Source: Medicago truncatula (lineage: Eukaryota; Streptophyta; Magnoliopsida; Fabales; Fabaceae). From it: a DNA stretch of 64,000 nt. Position numbers and translations under genes: made by a program. Positions within the stretch are counted from its first letter, which is position 1; every line of letters starts with the position of its first letter. Under the pieces are notes generated by a model that worked only from the letters and a program-made list of their open reading frames with translations, searched no databases and was not told the DNA's origin. This document shows, piece by piece, positions 39,836 to 52,701 of the stretch. The stretch covers positions 52,511,755 through 52,575,754 of the forward strand of contig NC_053048.1 in the NCBI RefSeq assembly GCF_003473485.1, in the 5' to 3' direction.

Positions 39836-42800
39836 TTAGAATGAAACATCAGCATCAACATCCATGTCAGTCACCTCTCTCACAATATTTTTGGTAGAAG
39901 GCAAACCAGCAGTAACAGCATTTTCAATCCCACATTCGTTTGTCCCTCTCTTAATCTTGAAGTAACCATCCTGCAGTTTAGTAGATTAACTTAGTTCATT
40001 AGCTAAGACATATCTTAAGTAACAACTATTCAAGCTGAAAGAATAATTCAAGAAACATACATCCCCCCAATTCGTATTCCACTGATTTGCAAGAAGCTGA
40101 AACAGTGAAAATTAACACAGTCAGCGCACATAAAATTCTGAATAGAAGCATGTGTTTGAAAGTGTTGTTCTCTAATATCAGGAACAAGTTTATAAATTGT
40201 CAACACACCCAATAGTCCTCCCCTTCATGACTTGTTCCCCACCCAACCAACTTTACTGCATGACCGCCTAGTGCAAAACCTGTGATGTGTTTGTAAACTC
40301 CTGATTTGTAATGAGCAAAATCCTGTCAAGGGATCAAAAGAGTCAAGGTTATGCAAAAGGATAGGAGAATGATCCACAAACATTAACAGAAAGGTCGCCG
40401 TCTAGTTTCTAACTTGAAAATTGTATCTTCTATCCTATGTCAATCTGCGTCTTCAAAGCACAAGAGATGACAACTGGCCCCGAGTACCGAGAACCAAGGG
40501 AAAAACATTAAAAGATAAAGAAATGGAATAAAAGGAATGTAATATAACACAAATCTAATATGTGTGAAGGAGATATATGGCATATCCGATAACATGGCAC
40601 AGAAGGAAGGAAGGAGCAACATTAAGACAATGGGAGAACTGAGGCTGTAAAGTTTCACAAACCCAAACAATAGTAACAGGGAGAAGCAACAAGGGTGGAA
40701 ACTTAGCAAGTGTCTCTTACAATATCAAAGAAATGAAACAAAACGAAAGGTCACATATCAACTATTGCAGCTTGTCATTTCTTAATTAGTAGCAACTAGC
40801 CTATGGGTATACCGACTCCAGGTTTCTGTTTTGATTGAGTTTCAAATTTCATTGAGAACACTTCATATTATTCCAGTCTATCGGTGCATACCAATGCAAG
40901 TTCATGTCGAAGTTGGACTGAAATTCATAATCTGGTTATAGCCTAATTGAACATCTAGATTTTCAAGCAGTTTTTAGTATTATATGACAAAACTGCTGCT
41001 TTAAAATCAGATGTGTTACATTTATACAATTCCATCTAATTTGTAACATATGCAATTCAGATAAAAAAAAAATAGAAGGTACCAAAAAAATCAAATATTT
41101 ATTAGCCTAAATACAAACTAAACAATATGTGAAATTTAATGTAATCTTTGAAGTAAAGACCTGGCTATATTGGAGGATTTTCTATTTTATTCTTTTTATC
41201 CCCCCTCCCTTTTCTCTCTCATATTTTTCTTACCAGAGGTTGAATTTTACGTTTTCTGGGGTAACACTGACCAAACGCAATGCATTCTCCTAAGTCCAAA
41301 TCCAATGTAATATCTGAGACTTTGTTATTGATTCAACTTTTTTTGTGACTAAAATACTGAAATTTTCATGTATCGACTCTCGCTCTTCCCTTTCTTTTAT
41401 CACTGACTGCCATCAAGCTTGTAGAAATATCTAGTTTTGCTATATTTAGCTGTTGGGATTTAGAAGATTCACATTGCTACACTAAATGGACTTTCAGCTT
41501 CATAATTCATAGCTCCTTTATTAAAAATTAGATTTCGCCTTCGGTCTTTGTTCTTGCAAATGCTTTCCCAACTCATCCAATCATATAGGATAAGTTAAGT
41601 CCTCTCAATAATAAAAGTGAACTTTAAATAATTTTGAGAATGAGACACAAATTTCCAAAGCAATAGCTAAGCTGGAATGACGGTTAGACTAATTTCAATG
41701 TGTGTAAAAGCTTACCAAACCGCTCATTTTTCAACTTTTACCAATACTTCATATAAGGTGTTTTACTCTTCATGGAAAATCTTGAAATACTAATTCTCAT
41801 ATTCAAAATTCCAATGTAAGCTCAATCCACAGTCTAATTTTATAATCCAACATAATATGCCAAAAGAATATATATATATAGATCTTTATCCTAAAAAGGA
41901 TTATGGTTAAGCAAAATGAAAAGTCTCAAATGATCAAACTCGCTCCTTGATCAGAGCCTCCCACAATCTATTATCATTGTCTTCAAAATTTGATTGCATA
42001 AAATTTAATTGCAAAAAGACGGGCAAAATCATCCATTTACCTCATAAACAGTGAATGCAACTTCAACTGGCCCGTTCTTATAAACTTCTGCCATGATATC
42101 TTGGGGATCAGAGTTGACCGTATATGCTTTGACACTATAGTGCTTTGAAGTCTCCCAAAGCTGGTTCCCATTTACACACTTTTTAACACACTTTGGAGTT
42201 CGGTATGTTGGCTCACAGCCAGGATGAGAACAGCCAATTTGATCAAAGTATGGGTCACACTAGCACATGTAATAAAAAATACAGATCAAAAGAAAGAGCC
42301 CGGGATTTTATTCTCTAAGCAAGAATGAAAATTTGTTACCTCTTCAGTGACAACACCATGGTGAGCTAAGTATATCCATGCAGAAAAGGGAGTCCCCCCA
42401 GCACAGCCAGCCCCACAAAGAAGGCCACAGCATGCAAGAATGTCATTAACAGAGAGGGATACATTCTGCATTTGAACACACTGAATGTTAGTGTTAGAAC
42501 AACAACTTAGGTTCAAAAGAAAACAAATAGGAAAAACACAAATAGAGAACACAATTTTGCCTATGTCTCCAACTGTAGAGTGGTTGTAGTGGTGCCTTTC
42601 TAGTATTCAAGATTAGGGTTACAGAGAACACACAAACCTCGAGTGACCTACCCACTTATCAGTAAATTATGAGTCATGCCAACAATTAGTTCCTCTTTCA
42701 AGAGGTAAGCTCTTCAAGTAGCTTTGTGCATAGAGATAAAGAGGTTTACAAAGCTATGGTGAATATTCACAATCACACACAATAAATAAGAAAAAAAATC

Positions 42801-44544
42801 CTAATTGCTTCAGCAAGAAGTTTATTTACCATGTCAAAATGAATGCAAAACCGATCTGATAATGATTCAACAGCACCAAATGCCCAACAAGAACCACAGT
42901 GACCCTGAATCATCATCAGCACAAGGATCAGATAAGAACTTCATGGTCAAAGAACCATAGTGAATCTTAACATAAAAAAAAAAATTAAAAAAAAGTAGCT
43001 AAAAACAGGAAAAAGACAATTACTTGATCTTTAGTGAGAAAATCGGTTCAGCAATCCATGTTGTTTCCAATAACAAAAAAGAAGAGTTAGCACTCTGCAA
43101 CACCTATTGCAAAATGCAATATGTAATCAAAGTAAAATAATAATGAGGAGCAAATGAATGACCTAGAATTCTCCCAATGGTGCTACATTGCGACCAAGCT
43201 GTCCTTGCATCGAAGTCCTTTGGCAATTTTAATGATTTTGGATGAGTTACAACAGGTGCACTACTCAGTTCACTTCGGGGTGTTTGTTTGACTCCAAGAA
43301 GCCGCTTAAATTGTCCAACCTGTGCATTGATCAAACACAATGTCTTGCATACTCAAAACATGCATATGTGGACACTAAATTTAATGACTCAGATGCCACA
43401 CGTGTATTTTATTAATTGGTTAAATTGCACTTTTGGTCCCCCTAACTTATAGGGATTGGCAATTTTGGCCCTCAAATATACTCAAATGCCACGTTTGTAT
43501 TTTATTAATTGGCTAAATTGCACTTTTGGACCCCTAACTTACACAGATCGGCAACTTTGGCCCTCAAACTTACACAAACCTTTGATTGTGGTCCCCAACA
43601 CCGGCGTTGAGCCGGTCAAAATCAGTGGGGGCGTCACTTTTGCAAAAGGGCCTAATGTTAAGGGACCAAAAGAGCAATTTAGGCAAAAATAAAATACAAC
43701 TGAAAACTGCTACAAAAAATGTATAGGGGAATAGTCATTTTGGTCCAAAAAATTCAAAATAGTGATTGTGCACTTTATTGATCAAAATAGTCTCCAACGT
43801 TAAAATAGTCCCCTCTATGCTGACAAAAACTCTCTTCTCATAGGGACTTATATAACAATAAGTGAGTATATTGACAAATGATATGACAGTGTTTAACGGA
43901 CTATTTTGATTAACAAAATGCAAAATCAATAACTATCTTGAGATTTTTGATACATTTAGGGACTATTGTGTCAACTCGTTATACATTTAGGGACCAAAAT
44001 GATTATTATCTAAAAAAATGTATTTAAAACTTAATAAAAAAATTAAAATGGTATAATTGGAGAAAGTGAAAGTGTAACCGTAAAATTTGAGAAACGAGGA
44101 TTAATTGTAGCTTCCCATCCTGCCTCTGGGTTTTCGTTAATCTGTCTAGCAATAGACTCCTGCGAGAATAATGATCGTAACATATCGTTCACAAGATTCA
44201 TAGATAGATAGATAGAATAAAGTCAAGTCAACCATATACATATATTATTGAAACTTGAAACATTAATCATTAGCGAAATAATTGATTACCTGAAGGATAT
44301 GAGAATTAAGCTTGACTTCACTAAGCTCATATGTCTTCGCCTCACCGAACTGTCAACAATGTTTCTTGTAAATTCAAAACGTCTTTAACAGTCTAACTAA
44401 CAACACAAGAGTTCAAAATAGAAAGCCAAAAAGAAGAAGAAAAATCAAAAGTAGAAATGAAACTAAAGCAGAAAAAGAAACCCGTAGATAAGGCGCGAAG
44501 AAAACTAAAAATAAGGTAGCCAGGGACAGAATTGTTGGAGTCAT
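39836..44544 (-). CDS. CATHB: Cathepsin B-like cysteine protease, copy A
   Basis: Papain-family (C1A) protease of the secretory/vacuolar system, linked in plants to senescence and cell death. Eleven minus-strand exons: 44482-44544, 44290-44349, 44079-44159, 43163-43319, 43024-43028, 42830-42904, 42340-42465, 42041-42259, 40209-40322, 40061-40096 and 39836-39970. They give 356 residues, normal for plant cathepsin B. A signal peptide (about 1-21) and propeptide are followed by the mature enzyme ([10 protein letters not shown]). Catalytic residues are Cys128 (GHCGSCWAF), His283 (GGHAV) and Asn304 (NQWNTNWG). The 5-nt exon 5 (ATCAA) supplies Asp-Gln122, the oxyanion Gln. Cathepsin B-type [13 protein letters not shown] and a short occluding loop (CSHPGCEP) are present. 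Intron 1 has a weak donor, GTTTCT. The gene is intact and tandem with copy B. Confidence 0.9.
43024..43028 (-). other. 5-nt micro-exon of cathepsin B copy A
   Basis: Minus-strand ATCAA between acceptor ...ACTAAAG and donor GTAATT. It completes GAT-CAA (Asp-Gln) with the last G of exon 4. Inferred from frame and family conservation. Confidence 0.8.
43393..43700. mobile_element. MITE with duplicated left end in intron 3 of copy A
   Basis: A 93-bp unit is tandemly repeated (about 43394-43486 and 43487-43579; phrases TTTTATTAATTGG and AAATTGCACTTTTGG). The right end is the inverse of the left (GGGACCAAAAGAGCAATTTA). Non-coding. Confidence 0.6.
43728..44005. mobile_element. Second MITE in intron 3 of copy A
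   Basis: The left end GAATAGTCATTTTGGTCC and the right end GGGACCAAAATGATTATTAT are inverted relatives bracketing about 275 bp of non-coding sequence. Confidence 0.5.
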
Positions 44545-46716
44545 TTTTATTAGATAGAATGAAAAGGAATCTAAAACTGAGAGCTTATATTTCTTGTTGA
44601 CAATTTTTTCAAATAAAAATAATTTGATTTTGAGTGCACTCACATAAAAAATTATTATTTTAGAAATATAAATTATTATATTCATTCTTCTTTTACATTT
44701 TTTTATCTGATATGTAGGTTGAAATTATTTTTATTTAAAGTTGTTATCAAACAAGTATTTGACATAATGAAAAGCTGGTTGCATAGCGTTTTTTTTGTTG
44801 GTTGACAATCTTATATTGTAGTCAAATGAACTTATCATTTGTTGATGTTGCATTCGAGTTAAGGGGTCTCTTTTGTGTGGTGATCGTGTGTAGAATAAAG
44901 TCATTTAAGTGAAGGCATCTTTTTATATAGAGGTTGTTCTAAAATAAGTTTCATATAAAGGATGATCTTGCACATGTTAAAGAAACTTCTTTGTTTTACA
45001 TTGTGTTGGTGGATGCAGTGTACTTGAGAAGTACACTTATTCGCAGAGTATTCAATTTTTGGATTACAAGATGTTAGTATTGTCATGGCAAACACATCTT
45101 ATATTTTGTGTTGTTTTTATTAATATTTTTTTTCTTCAGTTTATTAACTAATTAATTAATCAATTAATAAACTTTGTTTTTCATAAGATGGAGTAATTAT
45201 CTTGCGATACCCAACTTCAATTAGTGGTGCAGCCCATAACTCTATAAATAAAATAAGAAAAATGATTATTGTTACAAGATAAGTTTGATAAAAAAATACA
45301 AATCATTCGTATCAGAATCAAAGTATAAATAATAACCATTCATTCTTTTATCACCCCTTAAAAAAAAAAATCACTCTTTTATCTACAATTAGTTAGAGTC
45401 TGATTTTTTTATCTCCCTTTGAGAGAGAGAAAAAAATCTCTCTTCTTTTTGAAGGACAAAAAATCAATCTTCTATATTAGTTAGAGTCTGATTGGTCAAA
45501 TTTTCTGTTTTTCTATGTGATTTTCTCTTTCTTGTTTAAATCTTTAGTATTACTCTACAAATAGCAAATTAGCAATGCTCATAGGTAATCAAGATTGCTA
45601 GAAAATTGAAACAAAGAAAACAACGTGTGATTTATCAAAACAAAAAGTAGTATTTAAAAAAGTGATTAATCCACATTCTGTTTTTGAGGAGATGGAGTTC
45701 GAACCACAAACCTTCCATATATTATGCATTGTCCTAATTCATATCCACATACGATAAAACATGATGGGTCTCACATTGTTTTTAAAAAGATTTATTTTTA
45801 TTGCTTACCTATACAATCAACCAATTATAATTTGCCACGACTTTTTTTCATTGATTTTAACAAAAATGACAAACTCTTGGATTGATTTGTTAATGGGGCA
45901 TGTCACAGGCGAATAATTGAGAATGCGTGTGTATATGGACGAACAGTGTGCCTTCTGGCATTTGCTTTGTGTCTAAAAGTCATGAGATTGGCTAATGAAG
46001 AAGATTTGGTGCACAAAAAATGTGCATAAGAGGACAAGATCAACACATCCTACTAAATTAGACTTCATTTATTCAAATTCCAAACATAGATTGATTTGTA
46101 GATATTTTATTATTTTTACTACATATTGATAAGAATATTCTTTCTTTTTTCATCTTTCTTCAAATTATCCCACATCATGCTTTATGGGTTTAATGTCTGC
46201 TGCTCGATCCACACGTTAACCTTAAACTCTAGTCAGATTTTATGTTTATAGTATGTGGAACTTAATTTCTCCAATATTGTTCGTCGGAAAAATATAATTT
46301 CTATGGTAAAAACATAAATATTTCTGTTTTTTATCCCCCTAAAAAAATATAATTTTTTTTACCAAGTATAAATATTTTTTTAGTAACAAAAAACACAAAT
46401 AATGTTTTACAAACATTCATTGTAAACAATTTAATAATTAATAATTCCATGCGTTTCGAACTAGAAATAGAGTCTGCAAAGATACGAGAAAGAAATAAAT
46501 AAATATTAACAAACTAGTATAAGTATGACAGTTAGCCTCTTATTTCGTGTGACAGAACTCATTGCATAAACCACAAAAGCTTACTGTCTTCCAACATCAT
46601 AGTCGTAATCTAGATCTTCCCTTAAAAGAGACATACAGATAACAGACAACATTTGGTGCAGATTTTTCAATACCAACACAAATCTTTCTGTTAAGGTAAC
46701 ATTACTACATTCACAT
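44545..46716. other. Promoter of copy A and 3' flank of copy B
   Basis: The promoter of copy A resembles that of copy B just above the ATG, but the strong TATTTATA/TATAAATA of copy B is changed here (TATTTCTT). A SINE-like GGAGTTCGAACCAC lies near 45692. No additional gene is seen. Confidence 0.5.
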
Positions 46717-49700
46717 TCAGAATGAAACACCAGCATCAACATCCATGTCAGTCACCTCTCTTACAATATTTTTGGTAGAAGGTAAACCCGCGGTAACATC
46801 ATCTTCAATTCCACATTCGTTTGTCCCTCTCTTAATCTTGAAGTAGCCATCCTGCAGTTTAGTAAATTAGATTAGTTCATTATCTCAGACATATCTTAAG
46901 TAATACTAACAACTATTCAAAATGAAGAATAATTCAAGAAACATACATCTCCCCAATTTGTATTCCACTGATTTGCAAGAAGCTGAAACAGTGAAAATTA
47001 CACAATCAGTATACATAAAATTCTGAGTAGTAGCATGTATTTGCAAGTTTTATCGTCTAAAATCAGGAACAAGTTTATATATTGTCAACATACCCAATAG
47101 TCCTCCCCTTCATCACTTGTTCCCCACCCAATCAACTTTACTGCATGACCGCCTAGTGCAGAACCAGTGATATGTTTGTAAACTCCTGATTTGTAGTGAG
47201 CGAAATCCTGTCAAGAGATCAAAGGAGTCGGTATTCTTAAGATGTGAGAATGGTACCAAATTTTGTTAGTTGAAAGTTGCAGTCGTAACACACATCACTT
47301 ATATTCAACACAAAAGAGACAAAGCAACCAAAAATCCACCCTCATCACAGAGTCCCCGTTCTTGAATAGGACTAGTGAGACACAGTCACCGACTAACAAA
47401 AATCCTCCTCGCACTTGCCTATGATTTATAAAAGACTACTAAATGTCCGTGTTTTAATAAAGTAAATCCAATGACTCATAAGTTTGCTCAATTTGCTTAA
47501 AAGTTGAGGGAATGATCCAAGGAACACACAATTAGACCGATCTTATACAATAAGTTCTGTTTCATTTTAGGACTGGTATTTGTGTGCCCAATAGTTCTGA
47601 TTCATAATACTGTCTAGTTTCTAACTCAAAAGTTATGTCTACTATTCTAAGTCAAATTACACCCTAAAAGCACAAAAGATGGAAATTTACCCCTTTTTTT
47701 CAAAATGAAACGAGCAATGAAAACCAAAGGAAAAAATAGAAAAGATTAAAGTAATGAAAAGAAATGAGAGGAACGTAATAAATATCTCACAAATCTAATA
47801 TGTGCGAAGGAAAAATATTGCATAATATATGATAAAATGGCACTGAATGAAAGAACAACATTAAGACAACAGGAGAATTGAGGTTGTTATGTGCCACAAA
47901 CCCAAACAGAAGTAAAAGTGAGAAGCAACAAGGGTGAAACTTAGCAAGTGTCACTTACATAACTAGCTTAGAAGTACACGAGTCCAGGTTTCACTTTCAG
48001 TTGAATTTCAAATTTCATCGAGAACACTTCATATTAGTTTAGTCTACCCACCCCCTCCCTTTTCTCTCTCAGATTTCTCCTACTAGTGGTTGGCTTTTAT
48101 GTTTCAAGCTTATAGTTCGGTAGACTTTTTTTTCTGGGGTTACATGATTGGTGACCAAACAAGATGCATTCTCCCAACCCATTAATGTTTAGCTGTGACT
48201 TTGTAATTGACTCAACTTTTCTTGTCGCTAAAATACTGAATTTTTTATGCATTGCTTCTCTCTCCCCCTTTCTCTTATCGCTGACTACCATCAAGCTTGT
48301 AGAAATTCCTATTTTTGCTAGATTTAGCTGCTATGTAGACCCAAAGTATGACTTTATCATTGATGCGACTGTGACTACTCACATTACTATGCTACCCTAA
48401 AATGAATTTTCAGCTTCACAATTCAGAGCTCCTTTTATTACAAATTAGACATCAGTCCTTGTTCTTGCAAATGCTACCCCAACAACACAATCACATAGGA
48501 TAATCTTAAAAATGAACTTTAAATAATTCTGAGAATGAGACACAAATTTCCAAGGCAATAGCCTAGGCTATGATGATTGGACTAATTTCAATGTGATTTC
48601 AGCTTACCAAACCAGTCACTTTTCAACTTTTATCAATACTTGATATAAGGTGTTTTACTCATACTTCATGAAAAATCATGAAAGACTAATACTCATCTTC
48701 AAAATTCCAATGTAAGGTCAATCCTCAATCTAATTTACAATCCAACATAATCTGCCAAAAGCATATATCTAGATCTTTATCATGAAAAGATTTATAGTTG
48801 AGCAAAATGAAAAGCATCGAATGATCAAACTCAACCCTTGAACAGAGGCTCCAATATTTACTCTCACTGTCTTCAAAATATGACTATAAGGAGGGGGGAT
48901 GGATTTACAAAATTTGACTGCAGAAAATTTAATTGCGGATGGGCAAAAACTTTCATTTACCTCAAAAACAGTGAATGCAACTTCAACAGGCCCATTCTTA
49001 TAAACTTCTGCCATTATATCTTGGGGATCAGACTTGACCCTATATGCTTTGACACTATAGTGCTTTGACCTCTTCCAAATCTGGTTTCCCTTTACACACT
49101 TCCTAACGCACTTGGGAGTTTGATATGCTGGCTCACAACCAGGGTGAGAACATCCAATTTGATCAAAGTATGGGTCACACTGTCACATGTAAAACAAAAA
49201 ATACAGATCATAAGAGCTTGGGATTTTAGCCGCTTAAGCAATGAAGGGAATGAAAAAATTTACCTCTTCAGTGACAACACCATGGTGAGCTAAGTACCGC
49301 CATGCATAAATGGGAGTCCCCCCATCACAGCCAGCCCCACAAAGAAATCCACAGCATGCAAGAAGGTCGTTAACAGAGAGGGATATATTCTGCAATTGAA
49401 CATAGAATGTTTTAAAACAACAACCACGGTTCAAAAGAGAACAGATATGGACAATGCAAACAGAGAATACACATGATTTGATCACAGATTCGGCCAATTT
49501 TGCCTACACCTCCGACTGCAGCGTGGCTGCATTGCCTTTCTATTAATGAAGCTTAATGTTACAAATTGCAACTTGTGTTTAAATGTTCTTGCAAGCTAGA
49601 GCGACCTGCCCACTTATCAGGAAACTATGAGGCATACCCGTAGTTCCTCTTTCAAGAGGCAAGGCCCTCAAGTAGGTGTGTGAACAGAGATAAAGAGGTT

Positions 49701-51707
49701 ACAAAGTCATGGTGAATATTCACGAAATACACACAATAAGTAAGAAAAAGTCTATTAATTGCTTCAGCAAGAAGTTCACTTACCATGTCAAAATGAATGC
49801 AAAAACGATCTTGTAATGATTCAACAGCACCAAATGCCCAACAAGAACCACAGTGACCCTGAATCATCATCAACATGAGGATCAGATTAGAACTTAGTGG
49901 CCAAAGAAACACAGTAAACCGCAAACATAAAAAAAAATAGCTGAAATGAGGAAATAAAGGAATTACCTGATCTTTGGTGAGGAAATCGGTTCAGCAATGC
50001 ATGTCAACAACCAAAAAAAGAGTCAGCATCTATTGCAAAATGCATTATTATTTAATTATATTAAAAAAAATAGGGAGAAGGAGCAAGTAAATGACCTAAA
50101 ATTTTTCCAATAGTGCTACACTGTGACCAAGCTGTCCTTGCATCAAATTCCTTTGGCAATTTTAATGATTTTGGATGAGTTACAACAGGTGTACTTAACA
50201 GTTCTTTTTTAGGTGCTTGTTTGACTCCAAGAAGGCGCTTAAATTGTCCAACCTGTGCATCAAAAAGAATGCCTTTCAATTTTCATACTCAAAAGACATA
50301 CATATGATGCAACTAACTATGTTAAAGTGAGATACACTTTAAAAGATAATTATTAAAAAGAAGATGCTAATGAGTGCAACCGGACACAAGTTAAGAAAAC
50401 TAATATAAAAATTTTGTGTCGGAAAGTGTTGTATTTAACATTTTTAGAAGTTTAAAAATTGTTATTTTCAATACAAAATTCTATTTGTAATTTCTCTTAC
50501 TAGTGCCCTTAGGGCACTTTTTTTGTTGAAGAATAGTGCCCTTAACGCACTTGTTAGTAGAACTCTTAACAAAATTAAAGAAAATGCCCTGGGGCAGTAG
50601 TTAAGGAAATAAGTATAGTAAGAATTTCTTTCTCTCAAAAAAATAAATATAGTAAGAATTTCTTGGAACTTGCGTAATCAGATATTGAAAAGTGTAGAAA
50701 ATATTGTCTTCAATAGAAAACTTACATTTTTTATTTCCTTGACTCGTTAGTATTAGTGCCCTCGGGTACTAGTTAGCATTACCCTATAATTAATTAAGAC
50801 ACAAATATCTTGCTTTTGGCCCAAAATCATTAAAATAGTAGAAAGAAAGAAAGAAAAAAATTGGTCTCTATTATTCTGTCTTAGTCTATCTAATTTTTGT
50901 TTGTGAGAAAATTCATACTCAATCTAAAATAAAATATAAGAAAAAAAAATATCATATGTGTTGGGTCTAATAAAAAAAAATTCCTAATCATGTTAGGTCT
51001 AAATTTTAGATAATTAGTTTGTTTGACTTATAAAATCATTTTTGGTCATATTTGGTGCAAGAGTACTTATATAGTTGATATGCAAGGATAAAAATCAATA
51101 TAGTCTACCTGTCACATAAACTGGAACCAACATAAACAAATCGTAGGTGAATTAAAATCAAATTCTTGTATACATCAGACTTTAAAGAAAGAAAAAATGG
51201 CGAGACTTTTTTTTCTTCTAAAACAAGAAAGAAATAATGAAACTAAAATGATAGAAAAAATGAAAAGGTTGTATATTTGGAGAGAGTGTGTGTAACCGTA
51301 AAGTTGGAGAAACGAGGATTAATAGCAGCCTCCCATCCTGCCTCTGGGTTTTCGTTAATCTGTTTTGCAATTGACTCCTGCGAGAAAATGATGATCATAA
51401 CGTTGTTAACTAACTAACAATCACATATTCAAATTCAAATTCAAACTTCAAACAATATTATATTGATCATGGTTACCTGAAGAATATGAGAATTAAGCTT
51501 GAGTCCATTAAGCTTCTCATCTGTTTCCGCATCACCGATCTGTCAACAACAACAACAACGTTTCTTGTAATTTCAAAACTTGCTCTAACAGCATAAAAAA
51601 AGGACCGAACAAACATGATCAACGACAAGACAACATACCGATAGATAAGAAACAGAGAAAGCTAAAAATAAGGTGACCAGGGGCAGAATTGTTGGAGCCA
51701 TTTTCAT
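46717..51707 (-). CDS. CATHB: Cathepsin B-like cysteine protease, copy B
   Basis: Tandem paralogue of copy A. Eleven minus-strand exons: 51639-51707, 51477-51539, 51297-51377, 50096-50252, 49967-49971, 49784-49858, 49264-49389, 48961-49179, 47094-47207, 46947-46982 and 46717-46851, giving 359 residues. A signal peptide ([17 protein letters not shown]...) is followed by a propeptide and then the mature protease. Catalytic residues are Cys131 in GHCGSCWAF, His286 in LGGHAV and Asn307 in NQWNTNWG. The micro-exon ATCAG gives Asp124-Gln125. The occluding-loop region [15 protein letters not shown] is shorter than in animal cathepsin B and keeps one His. A TATAAATA box (51754-51761, minus) lies 47 bp before the ATG. 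Intron 8 is related to that of copy A along much of its length, while introns 3 differ in size and insertions. No lesion is seen. Confidence 0.92.
49967..49971 (-). other. 5-nt micro-exon of cathepsin B copy B
   Basis: Minus-strand ATCAG between acceptor ...CACCAAAG and donor GTAATT, flanked by introns of 124 and 108 nt. It encodes, with the preceding G, Asp-Gln of the invariant [11 protein letters not shown] motif. Confidence 0.82.
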
Positions 51708-51753
51708 CGTTGCTGCTGGATAGAATGAAATGGAATCTTAGACTAGGAGCTTA

Positions 51754-51761
51754 TATTTATA
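51754..51761 (-). promoter_or_regulatory. TATA box of cathepsin B copy B
   Basis: TATAAATA on the minus strand, 47 bp upstream of the start codon, implying a very short leader. Confidence 0.6.
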
Positions 51762-52698
51762 GTATATTAATCAATTAATTAATAATTATCCTTTTTTTGG
51801 AGTAATTATCTTGGTACACGCAACTATACGACTACGACTACGACTACGAAACTAAAGATGATTTATCAAACCAAAAAGAATCAACATATGGGTCTCACTT
51901 GGTTTTAAAAATATTATACAAAAAACCAATTACAATTTTCCATGACATTTTTCGTTTTTTTTTTTTAAATTAAATACGAATTTTAATTAATTAATTTATT
52001 AAAGGGACAGGCTGATAATTAAGCAATGCGTATGTATATGGACGAAAAGTGTGTCTTGTGGCATTCGCTTTGTGGCACACCCAACAAAATTACAACTTCA
52101 TTGATTTCAAATTCCAAAAATAGATCGGTTTGTAGATATTTTTCCTTTTTTATTTTGATATATCTTCCTTGAAAACATCATGCATCATCCTATCCAAGTC
52201 TCCAATCAAGTGGCCGCAGTATGGGCTTAATGCCTGCAGCTCGATCAACACACTACCCAATGATTTTTTTTTCTTCTTAGTATAAAATAAGATAACATGC
52301 TGTCAAAATTAATTTGAGTTTTTCATCAAAACATTTAGTCTTTTATGTGTATTGATATTGAAGACTTGATTAGCTATGCATTGGGAAAGAGTTTGCAATT
52401 TTGTTTGTCCAAAAATTATATGCAGGAGGGTTTGTAATTTTCTCGGTTTACAAGTTGACTAATGTTAAATTAGTTTGGATCATATTTTTAAAAGTTAATT
52501 TAAAGGATGACGAAGGTCAACCAAATATATATATATCCAAAAGTACAATAAGTTTGACAATATGAGACTCTGAAACAATTCCAATACCAACCCCAATGTC
52601 TATCGTGCGTCTTGAGGCCAATTTTCATATTGTTGTCCTTAACTTGACATTGATACCCAATTAAATGAGCTTAGATCTCGATATCAACAACTAGTTCA
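51762..52698. other. Intergenic
   Basis: Upstream region of cathepsin B copy B. Contains a GACTAC run (51830-51849). No gene is supported. Confidence 0.45.
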
Positions 52699-52701
52699 TA
52701 A

